A stretch of 64,000 nucleotides of DNA. Source: Triatoma infestans. Its lineage: Eukaryota > Arthropoda > Insecta > Hemiptera > Reduviidae. The stretch covers positions 1 to 64,000 of the forward strand of contig JAAEAF010003531.1 of assembly GCA_011037195.1 (NCBI GenBank), given 5' to 3'. Positions 21,795-31,460 of the stretch are shown piece after piece; position 1 is the first letter of the stretch, and each line of letters opens with the position of its first letter. Position numbers and translations under genes: made by a program. The notes under the pieces are model-generated. The model ran no database searches, was not told where the DNA came from, and was given only the letters and a program-made list of their open reading frames with translations.

Positions 21795-23113
21795 CACAAG
21801 GTGTCCGAGCTAAGTTCTCCACCCCCCCTTTTTCTCGGTAATTATTGATGATGGAAAAAAAAAAATTCAAATCATAACTCCCTTTATTTTTTGAGTAGTA
21901 TCTAATGATATTATGACTTGCTGATATGCAGGTTACAGAAACAACATTTTTTTTTTCAAATAGGAAACCCCCTATTTTATTTATTATGAATTCTAAAAAT
22001 AATTTTTTTTTTGTGAGAAAAACTGTTATTGAAAAATTAAAATTGTTTTTGTAGTTCCAAAGTTATGAATTTTTGAACAAAAAAAAAGAAAAGTATTTTT
22101 TACCGCTGGCATAGTAATAAAAAACAGTTATGGATAAATGCATAAGAGTCTGTCCAAAGGGCAAAAACAAAAATGCTCTCTTCTTGTTTACTGTTTTAAT
22201 CCCATAAGTTGTAAATAATGCCTTGTTATTAAAATACTTTCAGTCTACCTCAGACTTCCATCGTTCCGGCAAGATGAACCGTCCATATTCGACAAACGAA
22301 AAAACTGTTTTGACATTTTTGTTAATGCCGTCGTCAAGCTCAGACAGCTGCAAGGGTTTACCAGGAGAGATTTTCTGAACGAAGACACCCAACCTGGAAA
22401 ACGATTGCTCTTATTGCTGCAACATTCCGCTTGTTTGGCAGTATCATTCGCCAAGGGCCAAGAAAAGGGTTAGGAATGTTCGCACTTTCGATACTGAGCT
22501 TGATGTACTTTGCAACAGAATGCTAACCTTTAGTTCGCAATGTGGCTGAAGTTCTGGGAATTAATAAAACTATCGTGTGGGAAATTACTTCGGCACTATC
22601 AAATAAGACATTTAGGTACCACATTGTTCAGGGGTTTCGCGAAGGAGTTCAAGAGCGCCTACTTACTTTTTTGCCTCATATTAGTATATTAACGGAGGAA
22701 ATTCCAAATTCTTTATCTTTTATTTTATGGACCGACGAGGAAAAACCACAGGAAGCCATTTTGTTTTTTAAGATCCAGCAGTCAGCCGTAAAAAAAAGTT
22801 TCTTTTTTTTTCATTCAAAAATTCATAACTTGGGAACTACAAAAGCAATTTTAATTTTTCAAAAACAGTTTTTCTCACAAAAAAAAAAAGTACTTTTAGA
22901 ATTCACAATTAAAAATAGGGGTTCCCATTTGAAAATAAAAAATGTTGTTTCTGTAATCTGCATATCAACAGCAGAATTTTTTTTTTTTTATAATATTAGA
23001 TACTACTCAAAAAATAAGAGAAAGTAATAAAGAGAGTTATGATTTGAAATTTTTTTTCCATCATCAATAATTGCCGAGAAAAAGGGGGTGGACAACTTAG
23101 CCCGGTCACCCTG
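21795..23113 (+). mobile_element. Long-TIR mariner-like (IS630/Tc1) element
   Basis: The two ends are long inverted repeats of about 310 bp, imperfect: the left end reads AAGGTGTCCGAGCTAAGTTC and the right end, reversed, reads AGGGTGACCGGGCTAAGTTG. Each is flanked by TA (21793-21794 and 23114-23115). The arms share further blocks such as CTCGGTAATTATTGATGATG and TTTTGTAGTTCC/GGAACTACAAAA. The 700-bp centre carries a decayed transposase start. The arms could fold into a very long hairpin if transcribed. Confidence 0.8.
22270..22760 (+). pseudogene. Mariner-like transposase N-terminal remnant (DUF4817-type)
   Basis: It begins near 22274 with MNRPYSTNEKTVLTFLLM, changes frame, and continues RVYQERFSERRHPTWKTIAL and FRLFGSIIRQ. 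After another break it reads VAEVLGINKTIVWEITSAL and FRYHIVQGFREGVQERLLTF. This is the two-part helix-turn-helix region of the insect mariner-like proteins that begin YS..EK and carry a VYQERFP.RR block. The DDE catalytic domain is absent: the frame runs into the right inverted repeat. The element is therefore non-autonomous. Confidence 0.6.
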
Positions 23114-23224
23114 TATAATTTGTATGACAACGAAATATTTACAAAAGAAGCTCGAACTTGGTATTCATTTAAGATACCACCACCTACCTCATCATGTACC
23201 TAATACTGAGGTAAAAATCTATCA

Positions 23225-23425
23225 ACCGAAAGTGCGACTTAACTGATCATTATTTTGTTTATTTGTAATTTATTTTCTAAACGACTCCAATGATTTTTTT
23301 TTTAACATTATATACCCCATTTGCATACATATATCTGGCACATTTATTTGAAACATTTTCCCGGAAAAATTGATGTTTTGGGGAGTTCTGGGAGAGAACA
23401 GTAGCGTTAAGCTTTCCTCTTTTTT
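23225..23425 (-). mobile_element. HINE-like repeat fragment
   Basis: Reverse-oriented module: CCGAAAGTGCGACTT, AACGACTCCAATGATTTTT, TTTGAAACATTTTCCCGG and TTTGGGGAGTTCTGGGAG appear in the expected order. Confidence 0.55.
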
Positions 23426-23432
23426 TTTTTTA

Positions 23433-23610
23433 TTTAAGGCGCATCATCATCTATGGTCATTGGCGCCCGGTGCCTTCTCAGTGCATTACTGGCCTCCGGA
23501 TAGTATTCTCTCGTTACAGACAACACTGTCCATCATCTGACAATGAGCTATAGAGGCTGCTAGGAAAAAAAAAATCTAAGGGGTAGCACAGCTGACTTGA
23601 ATCCGGCTCA
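23433..23610 (-). mobile_element. tRNA-derived SINE (family 1), head truncated
   Basis: Body matches from TTTAAGGCGCATCATCATCT to CTAAGGGGTAGCACAGCTG; the head breaks off after the B-box region (TTGAATCCGG) into an AT microsatellite at 23610. Confidence 0.8.
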
Positions 23611-24539
23611 TATATATAATATATAGATATATATATATATATAAGTATATTTGTGTGCATGTTTTATACTAGCTTACAAATATAAAAATAAATAAATTAA
23701 AAAAATAGTTTTTTAAAAAAAGTAAGCTAATATAAATATATATAAAGTGACAAAACTATGGTACAGCTCATTACATTTGTTCCTTATACTGAATTATAAT
23801 GAGTGTTTTTTAAGAAGTAGTAGTTGACGAAGATGATGAGAGAGAGTGAGTGAAGGGGGAGTGGTGGAATGATATAAAAAAAGATATTGACACCATTTGA
23901 AGTTGGCTGGCACCTTATTACACTACTACATCCTCCCCCCAACCCCCACCCCGCCAGAACTCTTATTAATACTAGTTTTCTTACTAAGGACACAAACACT
24001 GTTACTGTTCTTCAAAGAGCAATCCGTCCTCCATCCGTCAGCTTACACCGTTAATTAATATATACATATATAACTCACAGAAGAAAATTAACGGAAGTAT
24101 TCGAGAACATTAGTTTTTTTTGTTTACTAACCTTTGAAATAACTAATTCACTAATAGTATTGTTGTTTTACCAAAGAATATTTCGTTAATCACATAGTGA
24201 ATCTTACAGTAAACTTTTTAATGAAATATTTTACGTATTTGTGTGCAATATTATGAAGATAATTTTGAAGCTCATTGCAAAAAAAAAAAAAAAAAATCAT
24301 CATTCCACTATCAGAAACTACCTAAATGATTTTTTTCACTTCATTTTGACTTGACGATTTAGAGTCAATGTTAATTAAAATTCCATCCAAGATCCCGATC
24401 TATTCAGTCAATCATCGTGTGATTTCTTTCGTCTTCATCTTCAAGTGTGCCTTTCCTATCATCCGTCTTCATCTTTCAGTAGATATTTACTCCTTCATGT
24501 AGGACTACTTGCATTCTACGGGCAAGGTGAAAAGTTTTC
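23611..24539. other. AT microsatellite and unassigned sequence
   Basis: (AT)n at 23612-23645, otherwise no gene or repeat end recognised. Confidence 0.5.
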
Positions 24540-24792
24540 AGCCTAGTAGTGAAAATGAGTTTTTTTATATTAAAAAATGCTCATTTATTTCTCAATGCAG
24601 TCTCCCTTTAGTTCAATACACTTTGTCTAATGTTTCTACAATAACTGGATTTCGTTCCTAAAGTGCGATTCTGGAAGGTCTTCAAAATATCCATTTACTG
24701 CTGCTATCACCTCTTCATTTGACCCAAAACGTTTTCCAGCCACAAATTTGTTAAGGTTTGGGAATAGATACATTTTCATCTTCTACCTCGAA
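24540..24792 (-). pseudogene. mariner transposase C-terminal remnant (third mariner family)
   Basis: Minus strand: LFPNLNKFVAGKRFGSNEEV, IAAVNGYFEDLPESHFRNEI, then a stop within the final helix and KCIELKGDCIEK. This is the C-terminal ~65 residues of a mariner transposase, after the third catalytic Asp, which is not present here. The sequence beyond 24830 toward the Penelope-like element is not mariner. It differs from the mariners at 6033 and 60485. Confidence 0.75.
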
Positions 24793-24932
24793 TAATGTAT
24801 GAAACTATTATTGCATACATCATTTCCCGTAGATACCAGGGATAGATTTATTTTATGTGTTGTGGTGGTTGGTTCCGCAGAGCTGGAAAGCATCAGAGAC
24901 ATTTTCCGTGGTAGCCTGCTTCATTTTGTGGT

Positions 24933-24970
24933 CATCGACCGGTTTCGGGCGTTCGCCCATCTTCAGTATG
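24933..24970 (-). ncRNA. Hammerhead-ribozyme-like motif, left arm
   Basis: On the minus strand: CTGAAGA, T, stem II GGGC-GAAC-GCCC, GAAA, CCGGT, C, then GATG. Compared with the right-arm motif only one base differs, in the strand that should pair with GATG (CATA here), which weakens stem I. Confidence 0.5.
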
Positions 24971-25364
24971 CGTTCTTCAGACAGTGTGTCAACAACTTAA
25001 CTTAATTATATAAAAAATCGTTCAGTTTTAAACGAATGAATGAATTTTAAAATGTTAGTTTAATCGTTGTTTAATTTTATTTAGATTTATTTTGTGTATC
25101 TTATTTTTTATTTTTGTATATTCTTAATATTTTGGTTAGTTAATTGTGAAATAAGTCTCCCTCCAACAACAGAGTTTAAAGATTAGACCCCCGCGTCCAC
25201 TGTAAGAAAAGAATTTGCCATTTAACAACCCAAACACGTGTTTTCCCACCCATCTGGCCACATCCCTTTACCTAGTTTAAGAGTTTAGTATTTAAAAAAA
25301 CACCTCAGTTAGTGTGAAGCTAAGTCTCTGTACGAGTCTGTGTTGACACACTGTCTGAAGAACG

Positions 25365-25402
25365 CATCCTGAAGATGGGCGAACGCCCGAAACCGGTCGA
25401 TG
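25365..25402 (+). ncRNA. Hammerhead-ribozyme-like motif, right arm (best copy)
   Basis: Stem I pairs CATC (25365-25368) with GATG (25399-25402). The core box CTGAAGA is 25369-25375 (matches CUGANGA). Stem II is GGGC/GCCC with a GAAC loop (25377-25388). GAAA is 25389-25392. ACCGGT (25392-25397) is self-complementary and C at 25398 would be the cleavage base. A zero-loop stem III can only form between two RNAs, so activity would need a dimer, as described for type I hammerheads of Penelope-like elements. One extra U separates the CUGANGA box from stem II, which may reduce activity. Confidence 0.55.
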
Positions 25403-25467
25403 ACCACAAAATGAAGCAGGCTACCACGGAAAATGTCTCTGATTTATTTTATGATTAAATAAAAAAT

Positions 25468-26270
25468 CTGGTTCGAAACATTCATACGACATTCTCTTAC
25501 TCCAGTTCTCAAAATTATAATTCACAAATGATATAGTTCGTGTACCAAGTATAATGAAATTCTTTCAGTAAATGCGCAATTCCCTGCTTACTAATTTTCT
25601 TAAAACTTGGAATCTTGGCCATCTATTTATTTCTAATTAATTTTGTTTGGATAATAGAATTATATAATCAACTATGATACCACTTTAGAAGAAGCTGTAA
25701 ACCCACCCTCCCCTAAAAGTACCCTTAAATGAATTTTCCCAGAGAAATGTTTTAATTAAAGATATAGATCATTGCATGTTTAGTTATATACGAAGTTTCA
25801 AGAAAATCGTCGGAGCAATCGCGAAAAAGTGAAAAAAATCATTTAGTAAAGTGTTAAAACAAACGCACTTCCGGTTATCCGATTTTTTTCAAACTCGGAA
25901 TTTCAGCAACATATTTAATTTTAATTAATATTATTTAGATGACAGAATTCTCTAATAAACTGAAATAGCGGTTAAGATGAAAACCTCCCCACCCCGCCCC
26001 CAGAAGTGCCTTTAAATGAATTTTCCTAGAGAAATGTTTCAAATAAACGTTGTAGCTCTTTGTATATGTAGTTGATATATCAAGTTTAAAGAAAATCGTC
26101 GGAGCCATTTTTGAGAAAATTGCAAAAAAGCAATAAAAAAACTAGTAAAGTGGTACTTCCGGTTGAGGAATTTTGACAAATAACGTACTGTCAGATCTCA
26201 CGATGATAACTAAACGGAATATCAAGTTCGAACTACGATTTTTCGTTTTTGAGCTATGCTGTTCACATAA

Positions 26271-26305
<35 letters not shown>

Positions 26306-26437
26306 CACACAGACCATTTGCTAAAAACCACATTTTTGGACTCGGGGGACCTCAAAACGGATTATTTCCGGTGAAAACTCTATATCGAAAATTTGACACG
26401 ATTACAATACTTCCTCTTACTAGGAGTAAGAGAAAAT
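25468..26437 (+). mobile_element. HINE-like repeat, full length
   Basis: Left end CTGGTTCGAAACATTCATAC, modules with CGGTTATCCGATTTTTTTC, right (CA)n at 26274-26302 and end CTCTTACTAGGAGTAAGAG. A four-run C tract (25702-25724) marks module 1. It begins only 28 bp after the Penelope-like element ends. Confidence 0.85.
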
Positions 26438-26584
26438 TAAAAAAACTATTATAAATAAACATATATTACTTTCACTTGACTTAATTCCTATATATTGAGC
26501 AAACCAATTTTTATTAGAACTCGGAATTTTTACAGTTTATCTGTGACTTTATATAATAGGCTCATTATAATCATTTGAACTATT

Positions 26585-27535
26585 GTGATGTAATAAATTT
26601 CCCGAAATTTGAGTTTTCACCAGAAATATTTATTTTTAAGGCCCTTCCGAATATGAAAAAAATTATTTCAGCAGTATATATGAATGCGGCAAAAATAGAA
26701 AAATCGTTTTTCAGTCAAAAAAAATGCATAACTGAAGTACAACTTTAAATATTTCGATATCTATTTAATCCGTTGTTAAAATTCCAAGTAGTAATTATAC
26801 TTCACCTAATGTAATAGTAGTAATAAGTTTAACCATTACTTAACCTAAGTAATAGTATTTTTATGAAGAAATCGTAGAAAACTGAAAAATTGTTTATTAA
26901 AGTCAAACTTCCGGTCAACCAATTTTCTTGAAATACGTTTTTTTCTTTGGATAACACATTTAATTCTAAATAATATTATATAGAAGAATAGAATCGTATA
27001 ATAAAATTTAATAACAGAGACGCGGCGCTAATGACTATTGTAGTCGATGCGCCGGGAGAAAAAAACAAAAAAAAAACAGAGGGCCCCTCTCCTAAAACCG
27101 TTCTTAAATGAATTTTCCCGGAAAAATGTTTGAAAAAGTCATAGACCTCCATGTACGAGTATATAGTGAATATATACGGTTTATAGAAAACCATTGGACC
27201 ATTTTCGAGATAATTACAAAAATTAAAAAAACTAATCCATTCAGTAGAGGGAGATCATTTTCGGTCGACCGATTTTTACCAAAACTTTGACGGTTTTGTT
27301 GTTAAAAGTTAAACGAAAAAGTTAGAACTTGATGCAATTTTTCATATATTTTCACAATTTTTGACGTAATGCTATCCACCACACACATACATACACAATT
27401 TTTAAAAAACACCTTTTTTATGGACTCAGGGGACTTGTAGTTAATATACTGGGGTATAATCCGGTGAAAAGGAGATATCGAAAATTTGACACGATCGCAA
27501 TGCTCTTTATCTTACAGCTGTAAGAGAAAATAATT
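26585..27535 (+). mobile_element. HINE-like repeat, divergent, with opposed fragment
   Basis: 26585-26660 is a reverse-oriented fragment (GAGTTTTCACCAGAAATAT). From about 26865 a plus-oriented copy runs AAACTTCCGGTCAACCAATT to the right end GACACGATCGCAATGCTC and TGTAAGAGAAAATAA. A SINE-body piece interrupts it at 27010-27062. Confidence 0.6.
27010..27062 (+). mobile_element. SINE (family 1) 3' body fragment
   Basis: GGCGCTAATGACTATTGTAG then TCGATGCGCC matches the last ~30 bases of the SINE body at 2055-2090; an A-rich tail follows (27057-27077). Confidence 0.6.
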
Positions 27536-27548
27536 TTTTGTTTTTTTT

Positions 27549-27722
27549 TAATGTAAGGCACGTCGACATCTGTAGTGGCCCCCTTAGCTTTCTAAAGCCT
27601 TCGCAGTGAATTACCGGTTTACGTGTTCTTTCGTTACAAACAACATAGACAGTATAAGAGGTTCTAAGACGCGAATATCTAAAGGCAGCACTGTCTGAAT
27701 TGGACCCAGAATCTCCGTGTGA
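27549..27722 (-). mobile_element. tRNA-derived SINE (family 1), divergent
   Basis: Order of blocks preserved (GTAAGGCACGTCGACATCTG, TTACAAACAACATAGACAGT, AAAGGCAGCACTG) but with many substitutions, and the head ends inside the region before the A box. The oldest-looking copy of the family in the window. Confidence 0.65.
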
Positions 27723-28547
27723 AGTATGAAAATTATTATATCTATATCAGAGTAACCAAAAATTCTAAATTTCACTTTAATATGCATGTTTTATTTAGGA
27801 TACAGTGACCTGAGTATGATATTGATTTTAGGAATCATTCGTATTTCATAAATTGTCCTGAAGTTTGTATGTTTTGCTGATTTTAAATGAAAAAAGAAAC
27901 TACCTATAATTTTTTTATTCATTTAAAGAGAGATTAACAGGTGAGATGGCAATGTCAGCAGTTTCTGCTACAATGATTATGACACCTTCTTTTGGCATAT
28001 AATTGTGCCAAGACATGTGATAGAGAAGGACAATTCTCTCTTACTTTTGAAATTGACGGCGATTCGATATACATGTTTGAGGCATCCAGAATCTGAAAAT
28101 AACTTCTTTTTTTTCTACAGTAGTTAACTATTATGACAATTATTCCTTTAAAATAGTGGCTAAAGTTATACTTTTATTTTTTAAAGAGTAAAAATGATTT
28201 ATACTTTCTAAAGATGAAAAGTAATCTCAGTGTTGCCACATTTCAATAAGACGAAATTTAGTGTAACAAAATTATTAAAGTAAAAATATAATATAAGGAA
28301 AAAAAAAATGCTATCCTTCGTACAGATTTAAATAATATTAAAAATAATACTCCTATATAAGTTCTTAAATTAACTGTATATTTAAAATTTTACAATTGAG
28401 TATTTAATATGAGGCAACTATAATCTTCGTTACCGATCAACTTACTTAATAATAACGTTTCTGACGGTAACTTACTTTTTGTTAATATTAGATTGAACAA
28501 TATGTTCGTAAAATTAAATAAAAATCACTTTTTTTTTTTATTTATTT
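27723..28547. other. AT-rich, no recognised feature
   Basis: No gene, RNA or repeat termini that I can support. Confidence 0.5.
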
Positions 28548-29535
28548 GTTTTTATTTAGTGTCGCTTCAACTGCAGCGGTTATTAGCGACAACGACATTA
28601 CATTCATTACATTCTATAAAGTAATATGTTAAATTACATTGCCATTATAAATTACATCGCATTGACTATAATATGAAGTTAAACGTCTGGATAGATGCCG
28701 GATTCTTGAAGGAAGTTGATGATTGCGGAAGGTGAGGGGATAAGATCTTCAAGTTCGTTGGTGTTGTGCTTTTTCCTGGGTACTGAATAATTTGGGCATT
28801 CTACTAAAAGGTGTTTTACAGTCTCAGGTTGGTCACAGTTTATACATGTAGGTTGGTCCAGTCCCAATAGGAGATAAGAATGGGTGAGTCGTGTATGTCC
28901 TATCCTCAATCTTGTCAGTACTGTCGAGTCTCGCCTTGAAAGTGTCGCTAATTGTGTCAGCACGGGTTTGTTAGTAGGTTTGATTTGTCGTAGTTTGTTT
29001 GTCTGTTGCCATGTGCTAGTTATTGTTCCATACAGTCTGCCAATGTTTGCTAAGATTGTGAAGTATGTCATTACGTAAGTTGCAGTCACTCAGAGGAGCT
29101 TCGACGTTGTTTATGCTTGCTTTGGCTAGTTGGTCCGCCATCTCGTTTCCTTTTATTCCTATGTGGGATGGTATCCAAATTAATTTTATAACTTTTCTGG
29201 TTTGTAGAAGATAGTGTTGAAGAATTTGTATTTGACGGATCAGGTTGTTTGTTGAGTATTTGTCTTGTAGTGCTATCAAGGACAACAGAAAATTAGTTAG
29301 AGAAAATTAGAAATTTTGATTGGTCGGATGTTTTGATTAGATTGAGGGCCTTTTGTATTGCTGTGAGTTCTCCTGTTAGAATACTTGCTGTTTTGGGGAG
29401 TCTGTAACTATGAGCACCATTATTAAAAACTATCCCTATTCCGACTCCATCTTCTTTTTTTTGAAGCATCGGTGTATATATGATGTACCTGACCGATTTC
29501 GATTTTTCATCCAGCGACAGATTAAAGTTATCCAA
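28548..29535 (-). pseudogene. I-group LINE, RNase H and zinc-knuckle end, broken
   Basis: Minus strand, 5' truncated. From 29535: RNase H start, where the catalytic TDGS motif is replaced by TPML (YTPMLQKKEDG), then GVGIGIVFNNGAHSYRLPK and ILTGELTAIQKALNLI. A frame break at 29285 removes the SDS motif. RNase H continues IWIPSHIGIKGNEMADQLAK. After a second break at about 29085 come TRLRIGHTRLTHSYLLLG and the knuckle CINCDQPETVKHLLVEC. The stop is at 28679; a 3' region follows to an A-rich tail near 28530-28555. The reverse transcriptase is missing. It is a dead copy of an RNase H-bearing LINE. Confidence 0.85.
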
Positions 29536-29539
29536 GTTC

Positions 29540-29790
29540 GTTTAGTGAGTTGAATTCAACTTGTTTCTGTTATGCACTACACTTGTTGATTGTAGATTTA
29601 TTTCACACACATACTGAGAGAGAGAGAAGGGAAACTAATTTATCAAAACACATATTCTCAGCAAAAACTTGTTTTGGAAATCAACAAGTGTAGTACGTAA
29701 CTCAAACATTAAATTAAAGTCAACTGTCTATACGAACTTGATCACTTTACTCTGAATCCGAAAACGGTCAGGAACATCACAAATAAGTTT
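29540..29790. mobile_element. Degraded foldback related to 48768-49036
   Basis: GCACTACACTTGTTGATT (29574) faces AATCAACAAGTGTAGTACG (29677), and outer blocks CAAGTTCG / CGAACTTG pair. The right arm contains CTCTGA, ATCCGAAAACGGTCAGGAAC: the hammerhead-like string with stem II 5' strand deleted. The left arm is cut off by the LINE. Confidence 0.5.
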
Positions 29791-30915
29791 TCTAGCACGG
29801 ATAAAATCCCAGGTATATATATATATTGTGTTAAGAATTTGTTCGTTTTTAATTAAATAATGTCACTCTGTATGTACTTGAATACAAAGTAATACTTAAA
29901 TAATTAATTAGGTCATAATTAAAAATTGGATCACCTGACTAACCTTGTTATTTAAAAAAAAATCCCTATTGTTAATGGAGTGTAACTAGTGTATTTGTAT
30001 CATAATGTTTAATTTAGATATTATTAGTAATGAAGGACACTTTGTATTTAATATATGTAATTAGGGGAGGGGGCTGTTTACTGCATAAAGTAAAAATTAT
30101 ATTAATATTTCCTATTACTTATTTATTTATCAGATTTTATTAGTTAATGTAATAATAGATATAATTAAAATATAAAAATTAAAATTAATAAAGTAATTAT
30201 AATTAATAAGGTATTATAATTATTTTTAATTTTTAATATGGCATTTACTTAAAAAAACATATACACATACACATGTAAAGTTTGTTATGCTCTGATTAAG
30301 AGGTCCCCGAGGCTTAGTGCCAGGTAACATTCGGCTGCCCCCCCCCCCACTCTTTGTGTATTTGTTGTATAGATATTCTATATATAGTTGTAGGAAGGAG
30401 GCAGGGAGAGTTGTTCTGTTCTACTGTACGATAACATCACTACTGCATTGTCTTCTTCTCTGTAAAACTTCCGCTTTCTTACTATTATCTCATTTACAAG
30501 TCTTATTTAATTTTCAACGGTTGTCTTCGATTCATGTGCCTTGTTTTTTCTATTAATATTAATTCGCTTTCTTATTTTTTTTTTTCTTCCGGTTGTAAGA
30601 TTGCATTAGATTTCGAATTTACATTTTCACAGGATTTATATGTATGTTTTGAATCACGTGATTACAAAAAAAAATGTTTTGGACCTTGGTAGTGTGAGAT
30701 GTGTGTATGTGTGTGTGTGTGTCTATCTGTCTGTCTGTCTTTCTGTGAATGAGAGAGAGAGAGAGAGAGAAAACGAGAGTGAGTGGCAGATAGACAGGGA
30801 ACAAAATTTCTCAAAACGCAAAATTATAGAAAGCACATATTTGATTTTTGCTTCCGTTACGACCTTACCAGGGTTCTTATAATCGAAAATCCGTTAATCC
30901 GAGAATGTGACTGCT

Positions 30916-30967
<52 letters not shown>

Positions 30968-31305
30968 GATTTTCGTTAAACCTTGTATGATTTAGTTTTA
31001 TTATATCACATAGTTTTATTTGAGACATATTTCCAGGAAAATCGCTAGGAAGTGTTTCAGAGGAATAGTTTGCTAGAATTTCGAATCTGATGAAAATCGA
31101 TGGAAAGCGATTTGTTATAGGAATGCATAGGCTGAGCGGGGTTGATACTAGCATGCTATGTATTAACAAGAGCGGTACAATATTTTTTAGAAAGCTGTTA
31201 ACCAAACAAACAAAATCAATTAGTTTTGGAAATTATTAATATAGTTGCTGAAATAGATGAAATTGTATTGTGTATATGTTGTTGAAGAAAGCTGAAAAAT
31301 TGTGT
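29791..31305. other. Non-coding; several microsatellites and a 48-base T run
   Basis: (AT)n near 29815-29825, (TG)n near 30703-30722, (GA)n near 30750-30770, C run at 30338-30348 and T48 at 30918-30965. The open frames here read through those repeats and are not genes. Confidence 0.6.
30918..30965. repeat. Homopolymer of 48 T
   Basis: Uninterrupted T from 30918 to 30965. No SINE or LINE 3' end was recognised beside it, so its origin as a poly-A tail on the minus strand is only a guess; length may also be affected by assembly. Confidence 0.8.
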
Positions 31306-31424
31306 TATTACTTTCTCTAACTCCTGGTAGAGGAAGTATTACGAAAATTTTTGAAACTTTGTTTTCACCGGAAATACATGTCTTGCGGGCCTTGTTTACA
31401 AAAATAAAATGTTTTTACGAATGG

Positions 31425-31460
<36 letters not shown>

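Larger units (their letters stand above)
24858..25440. mobile_element. Penelope-like foldback element with 13-bp direct flanks
   Basis: Two ~101-bp arms, 24892-24993 and 25342-25442, are almost exact inverted copies. Each runs from CATCAGAGACATTTTCCGTG through CGACCGGTTTCGGGCGTTCG to ACAGTGTGTCAAC. The left side has 34 extra bases (TGTTGTGGTGGTTGGTTCC and on) shared with 52220 and 52684. GATTTATTTTATG occurs at 24845-24857 and again at 25441-25453, the expected signature of a duplicated target. The 350-bp centre has no recognisable reverse transcriptase. Assignment to Penelope-like elements rests on the hammerhead-like core and variable-length target duplication known for that group. Confidence 0.65.

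Noticed and set aside
22542..23027. 161-residue frame as one protein
   Set aside because: Only the first ~75 residues are transposase-like; the rest reads through the right inverted repeat.
30783..31205. Open frames ending in poly-Phe or poly-Lys
   Set aside because: Produced by the 48-base T run.
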